A DNA stretch of 64,000 bases from Acetobacterium tundrae (GTDB lineage: Bacteria; Bacillota; Clostridia; Eubacteriales; Eubacteriaceae). This document shows, piece after piece, positions 9,567-19,907 of this stretch. The notes under the pieces were generated by a model. It saw only the letters and a list, made by a program, of their open reading frames with translations, did no database searches and had not been told where the DNA came from. The stretch covers positions 18,150 to 82,149 of the forward strand of contig NZ_RXYB01000016.1 of the NCBI RefSeq assembly GCF_008086615.1. The letters are read 5' to 3'. Position 1 is the stretch's first letter, and every line of letters begins with the position of its first letter. A program made the translations under genes and the position numbers.

Positions 9567-9584
9567 TAAATTTTCCTCCTATTC

Positions 9585-10022
9585 TTAGAAAGGTATATCG
9601 TCGTCGTCGGCCATCAAATGAAAATCTTCATCTAGGCCCATCACTGACATATTATTATCTGATCGTGGTGCAGAAGCTTGCTGACTTCCGCCGGTTGAAT
9701 CTTTACGGCTGGATGACAAGAAACTAATCTCATCAGCAACAACTTCTGTCACATAGCGTCGTTGACCGTCCTGTGCATCGTAACTTCTTACCTGTAGTCG
9801 TCCTGACACACCAATTTGGCTGCCCTTAGACAGATATTGACCCGCAATTTCTGCTTGTTTTCCCCATACCACTATCGGTACAAAGTCTGCTTCCTTTTGA
9901 CCATCTTTGTTTTTAAAACGACGATCAACAGCTAGGGTAAATGTAGCTACCGCTTTGCCAGTTGTCGTGTTTTTTACATCAGGATCTCGGGTTAGTCTTC
10001 CTACTAAAATTACTTTATTCAC
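9585..10022 (-). CDS. ssb: Single-stranded DNA-binding protein
   Basis: 145 residues; the OB-fold domain occupies about residues 1-105 (MNKVILVGRLTRDPDVK at the start), then a low-complexity glycine/serine/asparagine linker, then the conserved acidic tip DDDIPF that recruits partner proteins. It coats single-stranded DNA in replication and repair. Its place between rpsF and rpsR is the standard arrangement. Confidence 0.98.
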   Translation of the reverse strand: MNKVILVGRLTRDPDVKNTTTGKAVATFTLAVDRRFKNKDGQKEADFVPIVVWGKQAEIAGQYLSKGSQIGVSGRLQVRSYDAQDGQRRYVTEVVADEISFLSSSRKDSTGGSQQASAPRSDNNMSVMGLDEDFHLMADDDDIPF

Positions 10023-10034
10023 AGAAATGCCCCC

Positions 10035-10322
10035 TTATTTCTCTTTATTAATAATGATATTTCGAATAAATGATTCAGTAATCTTGTATAAATGATCCAA
10101 TGCATCAAGTACTGAGTTTTCAGCATTGAATTCTATTATTACATAGTAACCTTCTTGATACTTTTTATCAATATCATAGGCTAATTTTCTTTTGCCCCAT
10201 TCATCAACTTTTCCAACTGTTCCAGCTGTTTCAATTACAGCTTTAACTTTACCAATCAATTCTTCTATTGTTTCTTTTTCAAGATCCGGCTTTAAAACAA
10301 ATAATGTTTCATACGCTCTCAT
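10035..10322 (-). CDS. rpsF: 30S ribosomal protein S6
   Basis: 95 residues, beginning MRAYETLFVLKPDLEKET, the usual S6 start, with the DEWGKRKLAYDI segment in the middle. S6 forms a heterodimer with S18. It heads the three-gene operon, behind AGGAGGTGAAATGGA and the promoter at 10385-10412. Confidence 0.98.
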   Translation of the reverse strand: MRAYETLFVLKPDLEKETIEELIGKVKAVIETAGTVGKVDEWGKRKLAYDIDKKYQEGYYVIIEFNAENSVLDALDHLYKITESFIRNIIINKEK

Positions 10323-10384
10323 TCCATTTCACCTCCTCATGGACTATGGCTCACTTTTCCAGCAAGCAAGGATACCAGTTTTTA

Positions 10385-10412
10385 ATTATATCATAAAATT
10401 TAATCCTTGCAA
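10385..10412 (-). promoter_or_regulatory. Candidate promoter of rpsF-ssb-rpsR
   Basis: On the minus strand TTGCAA (10407-10412) is followed 16 bases later by TATAAT (10385-10390), about 60 bases upstream of the rpsF start. The separate promoter fits the strong terminator behind rpsR. Confidence 0.65.
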
Positions 10413-10460
10413 GCATTTTCTCGCTTTTTCCAAAATGTTTCTTTTCCTACTGTTATCATT

Positions 10461-11087
10461 TTATGAAAAAGCTTTAAATATTATCGGTGTCATGAAAGTT
10501 TCAATAAATGCAGCTATAATAAAAAGCGGTATGATCCAAAGAAAAAAAATTCGCAGGCTGGCAAGGATTGCCTGTTTTAATTCTCCCTTGAAACTTTTTT
10601 TAGTCATCGTTTTTACGAGTACATAACAAATGTGAGCGCCTAGTGTCACACTTAGAACCAACGCGGGTATCTCAATTACGCCATGAGGAAGAATTCCTGC
10701 CAGAAAAGGAATCCAGCCAACCCCGTTGATCTGATAAACCGCACCAATCAAACCAACAATCATAGCATTAGACAAGAGGGAAAAAACAGGAAGAAACAAA
10801 AACGGTATAAAACCCGCAGCAATTGTCAGTCCTCCGGCCCAAAGATTGTTAATGAAAATCCAGAACCATAAAGCTAATCCGGTATTATTCAAAATGTCTT
10901 TTCCTTGAAACAACGTAACTAACTCTTGATAATAGCCTTCTGTCATCTGCGGATTATTCTGAAACAGGATAACATTAACAATAATGAGTGCAACAAAAAG
11001 ACTTAGAAAAATATAATAAGTTTGTTTTAGATTTTTAAAAAAATAAATTCCCGCACTATTCCATTCTCTAATAATGAAATTTTTCAT
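10461..11087 (-). CDS. SpoIIM/DUF95-family membrane protein
   Basis: 208 residues with about five membrane helices (roughly 20-43, 70-120, 125-155, 165-200). The LLSNAMIVGLIGAVY and LPHGVIEIPALVLS motifs are characteristic of the SpoIIM (DUF95) family; the Glu in HGVIEIPAL is the conserved one. SpoIIM takes part in the septal peptidoglycan remodelling complex for engulfment in spore formers, but many family members occur in non-sporulating bacteria and their role is unclear. Its start overlaps the stop of the DUF951 gene by 4 bases. Confidence 0.8.
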   Translation of the reverse strand: MKNFIIREWNSAGIYFFKNLKQTYYIFLSLFVALIIVNVILFQNNPQMTEGYYQELVTLFQGKDILNNTGLALWFWIFINNLWAGGLTIAAGFIPFLFLPVFSLLSNAMIVGLIGAVYQINGVGWIPFLAGILPHGVIEIPALVLSVTLGAHICYVLVKTMTKKSFKGELKQAILASLRIFFLWIIPLFIIAAFIETFMTPIIFKAFS

Positions 11088-11290
11088 TGCTTTACCTGAT
11101 CCTCATTCATTATCACTTTTTTAATTTGTTTATTAAATTTTGATCGTTGTAACATCACAATATGTCCACAACCCATACATCTAATTTTTATATCTGCACC
11201 CAATCGAATGATTTCCCACTGGAAGCTGCCGCAAGGATGTTTTTTTTTCATTTCGACTCGATCGCCTAATGCATATTCTTTACTTTCCAA
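11084..11290 (-). CDS. DUF951-family small protein
   Basis: 68 residues with the DUF951 pattern: YALGDRVEMKKKHPCGS...WEIIRLGADIKIRCMGCGHIVMLQRSKF. The cysteines in HPCG and CMGCG suggest a metal site. The gene sits between mscS and the SpoIIM-like gene as in many clostridia, overlapping the latter by 4 bases. Function is unknown. Confidence 0.9.
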   Translation of the reverse strand: MESKEYALGDRVEMKKKHPCGSFQWEIIRLGADIKIRCMGCGHIVMLQRSKFNKQIKKVIMNEDQVKQ

Positions 11291-11293
11291 GTT

Positions 11294-12163
11294 TCACCTC
11301 TGTGCTTTTTTATCTGATTCTCCGTTATAAATAAAAGACTTGTTGTACGGGATTTCAATTCCCTTCTCATGAAACACTTCTTTTATTTTTTGACGCAGCA
11401 CTGTTTCTGCTTTAAATTTAGAAGCTGCATCCTCATCACAACTGATTCGGATATTCACCGCTAATGGACCCATATCGGTCACCCCAATAACTTCTGGACA
11501 GGTTTTAAACAATTCTTCATGACTTTCAAAAAGTTCCCTGCAGATGTCATTAAGGATATCGGTAACCTTACTGATGTCCTCTTCATAAGAAATTCCGACA
11601 TTTACAGTCGCTTTAATATGACCTTTTGAATAATTTTTCAACCGATCAATCTTTCCATTATGGATGATAAATAGTCCACCGTCGAACTCACGGATATTTG
11701 TGGTTCGCATTCCAATTGCTTCAACGATTCCATAGTGATTTTCATCAATAATAATGTAATCTCCGACACAAAACTGATTTTCAAAAACAATCACAAACCC
11801 ACTCATCACGTCTTCTACAATTCCCTGGGCGCCAAAACCGATGGCCAGGGTTCCAACACCTGCTACAGCTAAAAGCGAACTGACATCCATAAATTGTCCT
11901 AGTATGATAAGAATTGCCACAGTCCATATACCACTTCTAACACCTGTTTTAGCAACGTGGTTTAATGTCACGACCCGACGTGATTCTCTTACATCAATGC
12001 CTGATTTTAATGAATCAAAAACACGATTGACAATACCAAATATTATTTTAATACTCACAATCGCTGCCACCAATACCAAAAGCGAAATCAGAATTTCTTC
12101 CAGCAGATTTCCAAAATTAATTTGCGATGTGACCTTTTGATAATTATCGATCAAGTATCCCAT
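11294..12163 (-). CDS. mscS: Small-conductance mechanosensitive channel (MscS family)
   Basis: 289 residues. Three N-terminal membrane helices (about 15-42, 70-92, 95-120); the pore helix region LLAVAGVGTLAIGFGAQGIVEDVMSGF is the classic MscS TM3 with alternating Gly/Ala. The C-terminal cytosolic beta domain and mixed domain follow, including DYIIIDENHYGIVEAIGMRTTNI. It opens under membrane tension and releases solutes on osmotic downshock. It is one of a run of closely spaced membrane-protein genes between parB and rpsF. The start has an AGGAGGGTATT ribosome binding site. Confidence 0.93.
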   Translation of the reverse strand: MGYLIDNYQKVTSQINFGNLLEEILISLLVLVAAIVSIKIIFGIVNRVFDSLKSGIDVRESRRVVTLNHVAKTGVRSGIWTVAILIILGQFMDVSSLLAVAGVGTLAIGFGAQGIVEDVMSGFVIVFENQFCVGDYIIIDENHYGIVEAIGMRTTNIREFDGGLFIIHNGKIDRLKNYSKGHIKATVNVGISYEEDISKVTDILNDICRELFESHEELFKTCPEVIGVTDMGPLAVNIRISCDEDAASKFKAETVLRQKIKEVFHEKGIEIPYNKSFIYNGESDKKAQR

Positions 12164-12172
12164 AATACCCTC

Positions 12173-12814
12173 CTATTGTATTCCTACAAAGTTCATGATC
12201 CAGGGCAAGCCTATTTGAAACAACGTACTTTCTTCATAAGTAGGAAGATTTGCGGCTCCGCCAGTGTATACATTTAGTAGCGTACACACCCAAAGCACAA
12301 CTCCCAACAAACAAAGCGCTAAAACCAATCCTATTAAAAGCCCTAACAATCGGTTGATACCACCAATAATCGGGATTTTTGAAACACCTCTAAAAATAAT
12401 TTGTAGCATCCAAACAATAATTGATACTGCAAAAACAATGATTAGAAAACTGATGCCTTGTGCAATCCCGTGGGTAAGACTCTCCGTCATAGCACTCAAG
12501 CTTTGATTCAGCATTGACTGTCCGCCGTTGATGATCGCTTGTGTCGTTGCATCATTTACCAAAACACTTTGTTGTCCAACATCAATGAGTGACTGAGCAA
12601 CTGCTTCAACGTTAATTTTTTCCATTAAGCGATCAAACATTCCTAAGCCAATTAACCAATTGCCTAACATTGGAGAAAAAATCCAGGCTATTGTAAAAGA
12701 TGCAATAAATCCCCCGAAACTGATCAGGGTATTTATTGCACCTCGTTTATATCCGATGAGTCCTGAAATTGCACAAATCAGGATGCAAATTAAATCTAAT
12801 GATGTAAGACTCAT
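12173..12814 (-). CDS. cvpA: CvpA family membrane protein
   Basis: 213 residues, four hydrophobic segments (about 1-45, 105-135, 150-178). The N-terminal LDLICILICAISGLIGYKRGAINTL fits the CvpA family (DxxxxxxxxxxxxxGxxRG). CvpA proteins are linked to envelope maintenance and, in enterobacteria, to colicin V production; the molecular role is unsettled. Its ATG overlaps the TGA of the upstream gene (ATGA), a sign of coupled translation. Confidence 0.8.
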   Translation of the reverse strand: MSLTSLDLICILICAISGLIGYKRGAINTLISFGGFIASFTIAWIFSPMLGNWLIGLGMFDRLMEKINVEAVAQSLIDVGQQSVLVNDATTQAIINGGQSMLNQSLSAMTESLTHGIAQGISFLIIVFAVSIIVWMLQIIFRGVSKIPIIGGINRLLGLLIGLVLALCLLGVVLWVCTLLNVYTGGAANLPTYEESTLFQIGLPWIMNFVGIQ

Positions 12815-13902
12815 TTTTTATTCCTATAATATTCTTCTATGTCTTCCTCATTGATAATTCTAATCGCGCTTGTTTCTTTCAAGAATGATTTATCATTACT
12901 TTCCTGATGTTTTCTCATTTCTTCCTCGGCTTGCTCCAAAGTCATTGGTTCTGTAACATCCCATTCATCTGCAACGGTTGTTTTTTCTGTTCTTTCATTA
13001 TCTTTGGCCGTAATTTCCGGCATTCTTTTAGGCTTAATGCTTTCAATTTCTGTTGAAAACGCTGTTTGTTCATCAACAGACGCTATTCTTTCAAAGAGTC
13101 CTGTTTCATTTTTCGGCGTTTGCGGGTCAATTAATCTTTCCCGGTCATTATCTATATATAATTCTTTGTCATTTACACTTGGATAGGCATCTTCAATGAT
13201 CACCCCGGTCATATTCATACTTACCGATTCTTTTGGGGTAAACCCCTCATTAATCATCTCATCTGAAAGACCATCGATGCCGATACTTGTACGTTTCGGT
13301 AATCTCGACTTCTTCTTGGTGCTTTTCTTTTCTTTCTTTTTATTTAAATCATCTTGGATTTCTTTTTCATTTTCTGCTTTTGATTCTTCTAAATATTTAT
13401 GTCCCATTATTCGCCCTAAAACAATTCCAATCATTTGAAACACCACCGTGAAGATTAGCGAAATTCCAAAAAAGACGAATATTGAGATATTACTGCCAAT
13501 CAATTGATAAATAAGCCCAAACGGCAAATACCAAAAAATTGTTGGTGCTGCCAAAAAAGCGAATTGATTCCAAACACTGCTTGTATCTTGGCCAGGTGCT
13601 AATACGGACACTGCCGTCAATAATACTGTAAGAACAACAATCGGTATCAAACTAAAAAATATGTACTTGAAAATTTTCGGCTTTTCGTTTCTGCTAATAT
13701 TTTTAAAACAAATAACAAACAATACCATCCAAAAAATTCCAATTGCCAATAACTGCACGCCATTAAACAAATAATCGAAATTATCGGTTCTAATAATATC
13801 AAAAACGCACTTAAATATCAAAACAATCACTAAGTATAGAATATTTCCTAAGACTGCCGCCTCAAGAGGTGACAATCGTCTCTTTCTTTTGATTTGATTC
13901 AT
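12811..13902 (-). CDS. Unknown membrane protein with charged cytosolic tail
   Basis: I do not recognise a family. The first 185 residues contain about five membrane helices. They are followed by a very basic stretch (KKKEKKSTKKKSRLPKRTS, about residues 190-210) and then a 150-residue acidic, probably disordered tail that includes EEDIEEYYRNKK at the end. It is encoded directly after parB and is coupled to cvpA by an ATGA overlap. A role at the membrane near chromosome segregation genes can only be guessed from position. Confidence 0.75.
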   Translation of the reverse strand: MNQIKRKRRLSPLEAAVLGNILYLVIVLIFKCVFDIIRTDNFDYLFNGVQLLAIGIFWMVLFVICFKNISRNEKPKIFKYIFFSLIPIVVLTVLLTAVSVLAPGQDTSSVWNQFAFLAAPTIFWYLPFGLIYQLIGSNISIFVFFGISLIFTVVFQMIGIVLGRIMGHKYLEESKAENEKEIQDDLNKKKEKKSTKKKSRLPKRTSIGIDGLSDEMINEGFTPKESVSMNMTGVIIEDAYPSVNDKELYIDNDRERLIDPQTPKNETGLFERIASVDEQTAFSTEIESIKPKRMPEITAKDNERTEKTTVADEWDVTEPMTLEQAEEEMRKHQESNDKSFLKETSAIRIINEEDIEEYYRNKK

Positions 13903-13941
13903 TTTTTCTCCATTTCATGATTTAATTTTATTTTCTTGTCC

Positions 13942-14835
13942 TTAATCTACCTTTACATATCCCAAAAGCTCCAGAATCCGATCCAATTCTTCCAGAGATG
14001 AATAGGAAAACTCAATTTTTCCTTTTTTTCCGCGATTCTGCAAATTAACTTTTGTTTTGTATTTTTCTTCTAAGCCTTCCCGAATTTCTGTGATGTATCC
14101 GCTATTATCTTCTTTCTTTTTTTGCAGTGGCTTAACAGAACCTTCCATTTGCATCTTTTTTATCCGCTTTTCTGCTTCTCTGACACTTAATCCCTTTTCT
14201 ATGATTTCATTGGAAAATGCTTCCATTTTATCTGGATCTTCTAAAATAAGGATGGCTCTGGCATGTCCTGGAGTGATCATCCCTTCGGCTACCTCATTTC
14301 GGATTGACTTAGGAAGCTTTAAAAGTCTGAGTGTATTGGCAACCGCTGTTCGACTTTTTCCGATTCGAATACCAATTTCCCCTTGAGTCATATTGAAGTT
14401 TTCCATTAACCCTTCAAACGCAAGGGCTTCCTCGATACTATTGAGATTTTCTCTTTGAACATTTTCAATGATCGCGATCTCTAAAACTTCTTCTGGCGGA
14501 AGATCTTTTACTATCACAGGGACTTCTTTTAAGCCGATCATATTTGCTGCCCGCCACCGTCTTTCCCCGGCAATGATACTGTAACCTTTTGCTTCAGGCT
14601 TTACGACTAAGGGCTGTATAATACCATGTTCTTTTATTGAAATACCTAATTCTTCAAGTTTTCCACGATCAAAATTTTTGCGCGGTTGATTTGGATTTGG
14701 ACGGACGTTATTGGTTTTTACATAGAAAACCAATTTTTCAACATCAACCTCAAGTTCCTCATCATCTTTTGAAATGATAACTTCATCGGGAAACAACGCT
14801 CTAAGACCTTTTCCTAACCCTGTGTTTTTTCCCAT
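13942..14835 (-). CDS. parB: Chromosome partitioning protein ParB (Spo0J)
   Basis: 297 residues. The ParB N-terminal CTPase domain carries QPRKNF, IQPLVVKP and the signature GERRWRAA (about residue 90). The DNA-binding helix-turn-helix (MTQGEIGIRIGKSRTAVANTLRLLKLP) and HARAIL follow, and a C-terminal dimerisation domain ends the protein. ParB loads on parS as a CTP-dependent clamp and recruits SMC. It lies 2 bases after parA, so the two form an operon, with a perfect parS just upstream at 15674. Confidence 0.97.
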   Translation of the reverse strand: MGKNTGLGKGLRALFPDEVIISKDDEELEVDVEKLVFYVKTNNVRPNPNQPRKNFDRGKLEELGISIKEHGIIQPLVVKPEAKGYSIIAGERRWRAANMIGLKEVPVIVKDLPPEEVLEIAIIENVQRENLNSIEEALAFEGLMENFNMTQGEIGIRIGKSRTAVANTLRLLKLPKSIRNEVAEGMITPGHARAILILEDPDKMEAFSNEIIEKGLSVREAEKRIKKMQMEGSVKPLQKKKEDNSGYITEIREGLEEKYKTKVNLQNRGKKGKIEFSYSSLEELDRILELLGYVKVD

Positions 14836-14837
14836 AG

Positions 14838-15602
14838 CTACTCCTGTCTTTGTATGAATTCTTTAGCCAATGCACGATATGCTTTTGCCCCTTTTGATGA
14901 GTTGGCGTACTCAAAAATGGTTTGCCCATAGCTTGGTGCCTCAGCCAACCTGATATTTCTGGGAATCATTGTTTCATAAACCTTGTCTTTAAAATAATCC
15001 ACAACTTCATCAACCACTTGATTGGATAAGTTTGTACGACTGTCAAACATCGTCATAAGAACTCCTTCGATTTCTAATTCTGGGTTCAAGCCCTGTTTGA
15101 CCAGGCTGATTGTGTTCATTAGCTGACTGACTCCTTCCAATGCGTAAAATTCACATTGAATTGGAATTAGCACGCTGTTTGCCATCGCTAAGGCATTGAT
15201 TGTCAATAAACCCAGTGATGGCGGACAATCGATGAAAATATAATCGTAATAAGCTTTCACATTTTCGATACAACTTTTTAAACGCAACTCTCTTTGTGGC
15301 AAATTTATCAATTCAATTTCTGCTCCGGCTAAATCTGGATGTGATGGAAGAATATGAAGGTTCTCATAAGATGTTGTTAATATAATCTGTTTCAAATCAT
15401 CGCCATGTATGATCCCATTATAAACACTTCTCTCAAGATTGCTTTTTTCAATGCCAAACCCGCTGCTCGTATTTCCTTGTGGATCGATATCAATAACGAG
15501 GATCCGGTGTCCTTCCATGCTCAAGGCCGTGGTTAAATTAATATTTGTGGTTGTTTTTCCAACGCCACCTTTTTGATTGAATACTGCCACGATTTTCGCC
15601 AT
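14838..15602 (-). CDS. parA: Chromosome partitioning ATPase ParA (Soj)
   Basis: 254 residues. The deviant Walker A KGGVGKTTTNINL is near the N-terminus, Walker A' VIDIDPQGNTSSG at about residue 40 and Walker B YDYIFIDCPPSLG at about residue 119. Soj-type ParA acts with ParB in origin segregation and can inhibit or activate DnaA according to its dimer state, which fits its place 7 kb from oriC. The gene is preceded by a perfect parS. Confidence 0.97.
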   Translation of the reverse strand: MAKIVAVFNQKGGVGKTTTNINLTTALSMEGHRILVIDIDPQGNTSSGFGIEKSNLERSVYNGIIHGDDLKQIILTTSYENLHILPSHPDLAGAEIELINLPQRELRLKSCIENVKAYYDYIFIDCPPSLGLLTINALAMANSVLIPIQCEFYALEGVSQLMNTISLVKQGLNPELEIEGVLMTMFDSRTNLSNQVVDEVVDYFKDKVYETMIPRNIRLAEAPSYGQTIFEYANSSKGAKAYRALAKEFIQRQE

Positions 15603-15673
15603 GTTTCGCTCCTTATATCTGTTTTATTGTTATTTAGCTCGTCAATCACAATGTTCCCCACTTAGCTTTCACA

Positions 15674-15689
15674 TGTTTCACGTGAAACA
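15674..15689. promoter_or_regulatory. parS centromere site
   Basis: TGTTTCACGTGAAACA is a perfect 16-base match to the bacterial parS consensus. It lies in the gap between rsmG and parA, about 7 kb from the origin, where ParB is expected to nucleate. It is the only perfect copy I noticed in the window. Confidence 0.97.
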
Positions 15690-15750
15690 TCTTTGAATTC
15701 CAGAAAAATATTATCATATTACCCTTTATTTCGTCTTGTTATTTATATCA

Positions 15751-16479
15751 TTAAATTGGAAAGTTTTCATTTCTGATTTTGCCATTAATTCTAGGAAATT
15801 GCATTGGCGTTTTTCTGTTTTTCTCAATATTCATTATAACATGAACATAATCGCTTTGCAGTAATAAACCTTTTTTTACATCGATAATTTCCCCGCCAAG
15901 AATTTCAATCGGTTTCTTTGCCGATTCTAACTCTTCTTTATAATCTTTTCCTTTCATTGGCAGAAATTGTCCGCCTATTTTTGTTAAAGGTAAACAATAT
16001 TCAGAAAGAAGCGTCAGATTTGCAACCGCCCGTGATGTTACCACTTCATAAATCTCTCTAAATTCCGGATCCTGTCCAAGCTCTTCGGCTCTTCCATGAA
16101 GTATTTTGATGTTGTCAATGCCTAACTCTTTTGCAATCTCTTTAACCACATTCAACTTCTTTTTTGTTGAATCCATCAGGGTAATCTCTGCATCTTCGAG
16201 GACAATTGCTAATGGAATGCCCGGGAATCCGCCGCCTGTCCCTACATCCAGTATTTTTGCTCTTGGATTTTTAATCAATTTAAGTAATGTCAATGAATCC
16301 ATGATATGCAATTTTATAAATTCATCCTCATCCGTTATCCGGGTTAGATTAATATGTTTATTTTTCTCCAATAATTTGTCCATATAGGCAAGTAGCTTAT
16401 CACCTTGTTTTTCAGTGATGGCAATATCGAATTGTTCACCCAACTGTATCAAATTCTGTATCCGGTTATTCATTTTCAC
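15751..16479 (-). CDS. rsmG: 16S rRNA (guanine-N7) methyltransferase RsmG (GidB)
   Basis: 242 residues. The SAM-binding motif [15 protein letters not shown] (about residue 76) and [18 protein letters not shown] are typical of RsmG, which methylates G527 of 16S rRNA in the 530 loop. The reading frame overlaps the end of mnmG by 14 bases, the usual gidA-gidB arrangement. Confidence 0.96.
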   Translation of the reverse strand: MKMNNRIQNLIQLGEQFDIAITEKQGDKLLAYMDKLLEKNKHINLTRITDEDEFIKLHIMDSLTLLKLIKNPRAKILDVGTGGGFPGIPLAIVLEDAEITLMDSTKKKLNVVKEIAKELGIDNIKILHGRAEELGQDPEFREIYEVVTSRAVANLTLLSEYCLPLTKIGGQFLPMKGKDYKEELESAKKPIEILGGEIIDVKKGLLLQSDYVHVIMNIEKNRKTPMQFPRINGKIRNENFPI

Positions 16480-18373
16480 TTTCTTCCTTTTCTGTCCCCA
16501 TTTTTCGTCTGCGTTGTTCTAATGCGATTAATAAAACAGATATATCCGCTGGGGATACACCTGAAATCCGGGACGCTTGACCAATTGATGTCGGCTTGAT
16601 TTCCTGCAGCTTTTCAATGGCTTCAATACGGAGTCCCCCGGTCTCCCCAAAATTAAAATCTTTTGGTATTCTTTTGTTTTCCAGTTTCTTAAATTGTTCC
16701 ACTTGGGCTAATTGTTTTTTAATATATCCTTCATATTTTATCTGAACTTCGACTTGTTCAACAACACTCCAGTGCAGAGATGGCCGTTCTGGATCAAAAG
16801 TTCCAGTTTGAAGATATTTTATTTCCGGCCTTCTAATCAGTTCCCCGAGCGATAGACCATGCCTAATTTCAGAACTCCCTAACTCTCTCATGATGGCATT
16901 GTTTTCAGGACTTGCTTTAACCAGCACTTCGTCTAAACGTTTTATTTCCATTTCAATCGCTGCTTTTTTTTCTAAGAACTTACGATACCTTTTATCATTA
17001 ATCAAACCCACCCGATGTCCGATTGGCGTCAATCTCAAATCAGCATTATCCTGCCTGAGCAATAATCGATATTCGGAACGTGATGTCATCATTCGATAAG
17101 GCTCATCAATACCCTTTGTTATAATATCATCAATAAGTACGCCAATGTATCCCTCTGAACGATCAATAATTACCGGTTGTTTACCTAGTAAATATTGCCC
17201 GGCATTTATTCCCGCGATCAGGCCTTGAGCGCCGGCTTCTTCGTAACCAGATGTGCCATTAATTTGCCCGGCAAAAAAAAGGCCTTCTACCTCTTTAGAT
17301 TCCAGCGAAGCTTTTAAACGGGTGGGATGAATACAATCATATTCAATGGCGTATGCTGAACGCATGAACTCTACTTTTTCCATTCCTGCCACGGTACGGT
17401 ATAATGCAATTTGGACATCTTCAGGCAAACAAGATGACATTCCTTGAACATACACTTCATTTGTTTTTAATCCTTCAGGCTCCATAAATATCTGATGACG
17501 GTCTTTGTCGTGAAACCGCATCACTTTTGTTTCAATAGAAGGACAATACCGTGGTCCAATACCTACAACATCCCCTGTGAATAATGGCGATCTTTCTAAA
17601 TTTTCATTAATAATTCGATGTGTTTCTTCATTAGTATAGGTTAAATAACAAGGAACTTGTTTGATTTCGATTTTATCAGTTTCGAATGAAAACGGCACAA
17701 TATGCTCGTCTCCTTCTTGAATGGTCATTTTAGAATAATCCAGGGTCTTCGCATCAACTCTGGCAGGCGTTCCTGTTTTAAATCGCTGAAGTTCAATGCC
17801 ATTTCTTTCGAGACTATCCGATAAGTGCATTGCCGGAAATAAGCCATTAGGCCCTCCGTCATACTGCACATCGCCAATGATGATCCGTCCTTTCAAATAG
17901 GTTCCGCTGCATATAATGGCAGCTTTGCAGGGGTAAACGGCACCGGTATTGACCATCACCCCGGTGATTTTTCCATTTTCAACCAAAATTTCTGTTGCTT
18001 CCTGTTGTTTTAAAAGTAAGTTCTCCTGGTTTTCAATGACTTGTTTCATTCGAAACTGATAGGCTTTTTTATCAGCCTGGGCTCTTAATGAATGAACGGC
18101 CGGCCCCTTTGCCGTATTTAGCATTTTGCATTGAATCATTGTCGCATCAATGTTCTTTCCCATTTCCCCACCAAGGGCATCAATTTCCCGCACCAAATGT
18201 CCCTTTCCGGTTCCACCAATGGATGGATTGCAAGGCATCATTGCTACTGAATCTAAATTTATGGTTAAAAGAAGTGTTTTTAATCCTAATCTTGCGCTGG
18301 CAAGGGCAGCTTCTGAACCAGCATGTCCCGCTCCGATTACGACAATATCATAGTCTCCTCCTGGGTAAGTCAT
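16466..18373 (-). CDS. mnmG: tRNA uridine-5-carboxymethylaminomethyl modification enzyme MnmG (GidA)
   Basis: About 635 residues. The FAD-binding motif [20 protein letters not shown] is at the N-terminus; the [17 protein letters not shown] segment and the C-terminal helical domain ([15 protein letters not shown]) are intact. With MnmE it forms the cmnm5 modification at U34 of certain tRNAs. I choose ATG 18373 ([11 protein letters not shown]) because it has a GAGGAAAG site and lies 12 bases after mnmE; a longer in-frame start at 18400 would overlap mnmE. Confidence 0.96.
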   Translation of the reverse strand: MTYPGGDYDIVVIGAGHAGSEAALASARLGLKTLLLTINLDSVAMMPCNPSIGGTGKGHLVREIDALGGEMGKNIDATMIQCKMLNTAKGPAVHSLRAQADKKAYQFRMKQVIENQENLLLKQQEATEILVENGKITGVMVNTGAVYPCKAAIICSGTYLKGRIIIGDVQYDGGPNGLFPAMHLSDSLERNGIELQRFKTGTPARVDAKTLDYSKMTIQEGDEHIVPFSFETDKIEIKQVPCYLTYTNEETHRIINENLERSPLFTGDVVGIGPRYCPSIETKVMRFHDKDRHQIFMEPEGLKTNEVYVQGMSSCLPEDVQIALYRTVAGMEKVEFMRSAYAIEYDCIHPTRLKASLESKEVEGLFFAGQINGTSGYEEAGAQGLIAGINAGQYLLGKQPVIIDRSEGYIGVLIDDIITKGIDEPYRMMTSRSEYRLLLRQDNADLRLTPIGHRVGLINDKRYRKFLEKKAAIEMEIKRLDEVLVKASPENNAIMRELGSSEIRHGLSLGELIRRPEIKYLQTGTFDPERPSLHWSVVEQVEVQIKYEGYIKKQLAQVEQFKKLENKRIPKDFNFGETGGLRIEAIEKLQEIKPTSIGQASRISGVSPADISVLLIALEQRRRKMGTEKEESENE

Positions 18374-18384
18374 TCTTCTTTCCT

Positions 18385-19764
18385 CTACTTTCCAATACAA
18401 AAATTTTTAAAAATCTGATCAATAATATCCATTCCCACTGCTTTTCCGGTAATTCCGCGGAGTGACTCTAATGCTTCCATAATATCAATAGAAACCAGCT
18501 CAATCGGCATTTGACTCTTCATCGTTACAATCGCATTTTCCAGACTTTTTTTTGTTTCTTCCAGTAATTGTATATGTCTTGTATTGGTAATCAGATAATC
18601 CGCTTCCTGATTAACGGTTCCTTCATAAACCATCTCAATCATTTTCTTTTTCAGAATTTCAATGCCCGACTCTTCAATCAAAGACATGGGGATCCACGGA
18701 GCTGATATTTCGCAATCTTTTTTGCTGAGTGTATCCGTTTTATTTGCTATATAGATGGTTTTTCTGTTTTTCAGCAATTCGAGCAGTTCTTTTTCCCCGG
18801 GTGATATTTCTTTCGATATATCGCGCATAAAAATGACCAAATTAGTTTGATTTAAAAGAGCTTTTGATTTTTCTACTCCTATTTTTTCAACCACATTGTC
18901 TGTTTCTCGAATTCCCGCAGTATCAATAATTTTAAAGGGGATTCCTTCGATATTAATATATTCTTCGATCATATCTCGAGTTGTTCCGGGAACATCTGTT
19001 ACAATCGCTTTGTTTTCCATTAGAAAAGTATTCAATAAGGAAGATTTGCCAACATTAGGCTCCCCTAAAATAGCTGTGGTAATGCCTTCTCGATAAATTT
19101 TCCCCGTTTCGGCTACCACCAGTATTGCTTCGATTTTTTTAAGTAATTTAGTGATTTCTGCATGAATAAATTCATAGGTGATTTCTTCAATATCATATTC
19201 AGGATAATCGATATTTACTTCCATATGTGATAAAATACCAACAAGAATCACATCTAAATCTTCCAGCTTTTCCGATAATCGCCCTTCTAACTGCGCCACC
19301 GAATATTCTAAACTTTTTTCAGTTTTGGCATTTATAATATCCATGACTGCTTCTGCCTGGGTCAGATCGATTCGTCCATTTAAAAATGCACGCTTTGTAA
19401 ATTCTCCCGGTTCTGCTAATCTTGCTCCGGATTTAATCACCAATTTGAGTATTTTTCGCATGGGGACAATCCCCCCATGACAATTAATTTCAACTATATC
19501 TTCAGCCGTGTATGAGTGGGGAGCCTTCATTTTTGAAATTAAAACCTCATCGATGTCCTTATTTGTGATCGGATCAACAATTCTTCCATATAACAACGCA
19601 TGGCTTTTTGCCGCTTCTAATGTTTTTCCTTTTGGGTTAATAAAAAGATTATTGCCAATTTCTATGGCTTTATTTCCACTTATTCTTATAATTCCAATTC
19701 CTGCCCCGCCCATACCTGTGGCAACCGCAGCAATGGTACCTTCATTCACTAATAAGACTTCCAC
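18385..19764 (-). CDS. mnmE: tRNA modification GTPase MnmE (TrmE)
   Basis: 459 residues. The N-terminal tetrahydrofolate-binding domain ([21 protein letters not shown]) is followed by a helical domain with an inserted GTPase: P-loop [12 protein letters not shown] (about residue 226), switch VPGTTRD, DTAGIRE and NKTD. The C-terminal FCIGK motif, which is needed for catalysis, is present. The start codon is GTG (19762-19764) with an AGGAGA site. It heads the mnmE-mnmG-rsmG operon. Confidence 0.97.
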   Translation of the reverse strand: MEVLLVNEGTIAAVATGMGGAGIGIIRISGNKAIEIGNNLFINPKGKTLEAAKSHALLYGRIVDPITNKDIDEVLISKMKAPHSYTAEDIVEINCHGGIVPMRKILKLVIKSGARLAEPGEFTKRAFLNGRIDLTQAEAVMDIINAKTEKSLEYSVAQLEGRLSEKLEDLDVILVGILSHMEVNIDYPEYDIEEITYEFIHAEITKLLKKIEAILVVAETGKIYREGITTAILGEPNVGKSSLLNTFLMENKAIVTDVPGTTRDMIEEYINIEGIPFKIIDTAGIRETDNVVEKIGVEKSKALLNQTNLVIFMRDISKEISPGEKELLELLKNRKTIYIANKTDTLSKKDCEISAPWIPMSLIEESGIEILKKKMIEMVYEGTVNQEADYLITNTRHIQLLEETKKSLENAIVTMKSQMPIELVSIDIMEALESLRGITGKAVGMDIIDQIFKNFCIGK

Positions 19765-19844
19765 TTTTTTCTCCTGACTAAATAATTCTTTGCTAATTTA
19801 TAATGATATAATAAATCAAGGTCACTGACAAGACTGCTGTTGCT

Positions 19845-19902
19845 AAAAAAAGGACGCCCCACAGACTAACTTAAAAAGTTATTTTGTGACACGCCCTTTA
19901 AA
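19845..19902 (-). terminator. Hairpin terminator between jag and mnmE
   Basis: On the minus strand AAAGGGCGTGTCACA pairs (with some G-U pairs) with TGTGGGGCGTCCTTT, followed by more T; an inner AACTTTTTAAGTT repeat extends the loop. It directly follows the jag stop and separates the rpmH-to-jag unit from mnmE-mnmG-rsmG. Confidence 0.75.
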
Positions 19903-19907
19903 AAAAT

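Noticed and set aside
16466..18400. mnmG start at 18400
   Set aside because: It would overlap mnmE by 16 bases, has no ribosome binding site and adds residues not present in the family; ATG 18373 has a good site.
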